This document shows, piece after piece, positions 31,715-32,822 of a stretch of 32,822 bases of DNA. Position numbers and translations under genes: made by a program. Source of the stretch: Clostridia bacterium (GTDB lineage Bacteria > Bacillota > Clostridia > Christensenellales > DUVY01); NCBI GenBank assembly GCA_026001225.1, contig BNZQ01000022.1, positions 1 through 32,822 on the forward strand. The letters are read 5' to 3'. Positions within the stretch are counted from its first letter, which is position 1. Every line of letters begins with the position of its first letter. The notes under the pieces were generated by a model. That model was not told the origin of the DNA. It did not search any database and was given only the letters and a program-made list of their open reading frames with translations.

Positions 31715-32604
31715 AAGATATCAAACCTTTAACGGTTCATTTTGCAAGCGTATTTGCGCTTTATGAATATGAGTATATCGGAATTCATCGCGCTCTTGGC
31801 AAAAAATTTAACACATATGCCGCATGTGCGAATCAATTTGACAAATATTGCATTGAGCATAATACATCGTCCGCTGTGCTTTCTGATGATTTGTTTAATG
31901 ATTTTTGTGCGCTGCGTCCCAATGAGGCCCCAATGAACCGTTATCACCGCGTGAATTTTTTGAGAAAATTTGCGCGGTTTCTTAACGAGAAAGGGATTGA
32001 AGCACCCGCACAATTTCACCCTATGCGGATGCCAAAGTCCGATTTTATGCCATATATTTTCTCAACAGAGGAGATTGCTCGATTCTTTAAAGCTTCCGAT
32101 AAGGTTGAGCCGAATAAAAAAAGTTCTTCCATACGGCATCTCGTCATACCCGTACTATTTCGTGTGCTGTATTGTTGCGGATTAAGATTGGGCGAAGCAC
32201 TCCATTTGAAAAATGACGAGGTCGACCTACAAGCAGGAATGCTTTTGATAAGGAATGCAAAGGGCAACAAAGACCGTCTTGTCCCCATGTCGGAATCTTT
32301 AACGCAACTATGTCGCGAATACAAAGCAAATAGCCATGTGCGCACTTTTGGTGGTGAGTATTTCTTTCCTTCCATAGACAGAGGTTTTTATGGAAACAGC
32401 TCTATGGTCAAACCTTTTCAAGAGCTATTATGGCAAGCCAATATCCCGTATGGCGGCAGAGGCAAAGGACCGCGTATACACGATTTCAGACATACTTTTG
32501 CTGTTCATACTCTTAGTGAATGGGCAAAAAATGGTAAAGATTTATATGTTTGTCTTCCTATTCTAAGCACATATCTTGGTCATTGCAATCTATCGGGTAC
32601 TACA
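31711..32604 (+). pseudogene. Second tyrosine recombinase, cut before the catalytic tyrosine
   Basis: It starts at ATG 31711, overlapping the first recombinase's stop, behind TTGGAGG. About 298 native residues are present. The core-binding domain is followed by the catalytic domain with R159 in GLRLGEAL, H257 and R260 in IHDFRHTF, and H291 in YLGHCNLSGT. In this family the nucleophile is expected about nine residues after that histidine, near position 300, but the native sequence ends there and the frame continues to 32787 as an unrelated 61-residue tail with no suitable tyrosine. The product should be unable to cut DNA on its own. It could still bind the element's ends and affect the intact recombinase. 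Confidence 0.85.
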
Positions 32605-32606
32605 GA

Positions 32607-32822
32607 CGGTCGGACGCTCCGGCGTTCATCGAGATGTTTAACCGGCACGAGCGGGAACGGACGGAAGCGGTCGCGGGCGACGCGACCGGCGAGGGCTATA
32701 TCTATGAAATGTTCGCGGACGAGTTGGCCGACCACGAGTATGATTATACCCATGATTTCGAGGATACGTTTGACGCGCTGGATTTGACTATGGAGCAGGT
32801 CATGAGCGACAAACGGCTGCGG
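32607..32822 (+). pseudogene. Remainder of a disrupted element gene, runs off the window
   Basis: In a different frame from the recombinase tail, 72 codons stay open from the junction to the window end. They read RSDAPAFIEMFNRHERERTEA and later GEGYIYEMFADELADHEYDYTHDFEDTFDALDL. The acidic, evenly composed protein sequence and return to GC-rich bases mark it as the real coding frame here and the recombinase-frame tail as its shadow. It lacks its start and resembles short accessory proteins of Clostridial conjugative elements. Where it ends is not visible. Confidence 0.6.

Larger units (their letters stand above)
30364..32604 (+). mobile_element. Truncated tyrosine-recombinase element (RIT-like or Tn554-like)
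   Basis: An AT-richer block carries two tandem, overlapping tyrosine recombinase genes and lies inside a GC-richer gene array. The left edge is near 30364-30400, at the altered end of the small protein. The right edge is near 32604, where the second recombinase turns abruptly into a different coding sequence. Tandem recombinases are a mark of recombinase-in-trio elements and of Tn554-type transposons. Only one and most of a second recombinase remain, so the right end has been lost. Exact ends are estimates. Confidence 0.6.

Noticed and set aside
32605..32787. Recombinase-frame extension after 32604 as a natural C-terminus
   Set aside because: It has no catalytic tyrosine and an Arg/Ser/Thr-rich composition, while another frame over the same bases gives a sensible protein.
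1..32822. CRISPR array, tRNA or rRNA genes
   Set aside because: No regularly spaced repeats of CRISPR type and no tRNA- or rRNA-like sequence were seen on reading; a tRNA scan was not possible here.

Overview
The window looks like a stretch of a chromosome from a Gram-positive, probably Clostridia-like gut or digester bacterium. The evidence is strong AAAGGAG/AGGAGG ribosome sites before nearly every gene, lipobox signal peptides, a CUT1 sugar importer without its own ATPase, and moderately high GC in the core genes. The taxon is an inference; no rRNA or other marker gene is present.

Bases 1-24482 form a carbohydrate-use locus. It opens with the tail of a membrane protein, a metal-dependent amidohydrolase and a GH29 alpha-L-fucosidase. 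A convergent GH78 alpha-L-rhamnosidase follows on the minus strand. A divergent promoter region then leads, through a leader with two mutually exclusive hairpins, into a solute-binding lipoprotein and two permeases. Behind these lie a 1358-aa secreted protein of alternating LamG-like and Ig-like modules, a membrane-anchored DUF4838 protein, and a 1282-aa lipoprotein of Big2 and carbohydrate-binding-like modules. Next come a Gfo/Idh/MocA oxidoreductase, a beta-propeller-like protein, a DegT/DnrJ aminotransferase and a two-domain amidohydrolase whose first domain has lost its metal ligands. The likely logic is capture of a deoxyhexose-containing glycan at the surface, import of oligosaccharides, cytoplasmic removal of fucose and rhamnose, and further processing of the released sugars. 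A 153-bp fold-back element flanked by an exact 11-bp direct repeat sits between the aminotransferase and the last amidohydrolase.

Bases 24483-27862 are of different character. After a gene-free stretch with short repeats come two AT-rich minus-strand genes, a HAD hydrolase and a nucleoside 2-deoxyribosyltransferase-like protein. They are followed by a possible gene remnant and a KilA-N domain gene whose coding sequence contains a perfect 34-nt palindrome. A gene-free stretch of about 470 bp then carries a nested inverted repeat spanning about 295 bp.

Bases 27863-32822 are a string of small, tightly packed, mostly unrecognised genes, two of them Cys-rich and probably zinc-binding. This layout is typical of the accessory part of an integrative or conjugative element. 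It is interrupted by an AT-richer pair of tyrosine recombinases. The first is complete; the second is cut just before its catalytic tyrosine and joins the remainder of a disrupted element gene that runs off the window.
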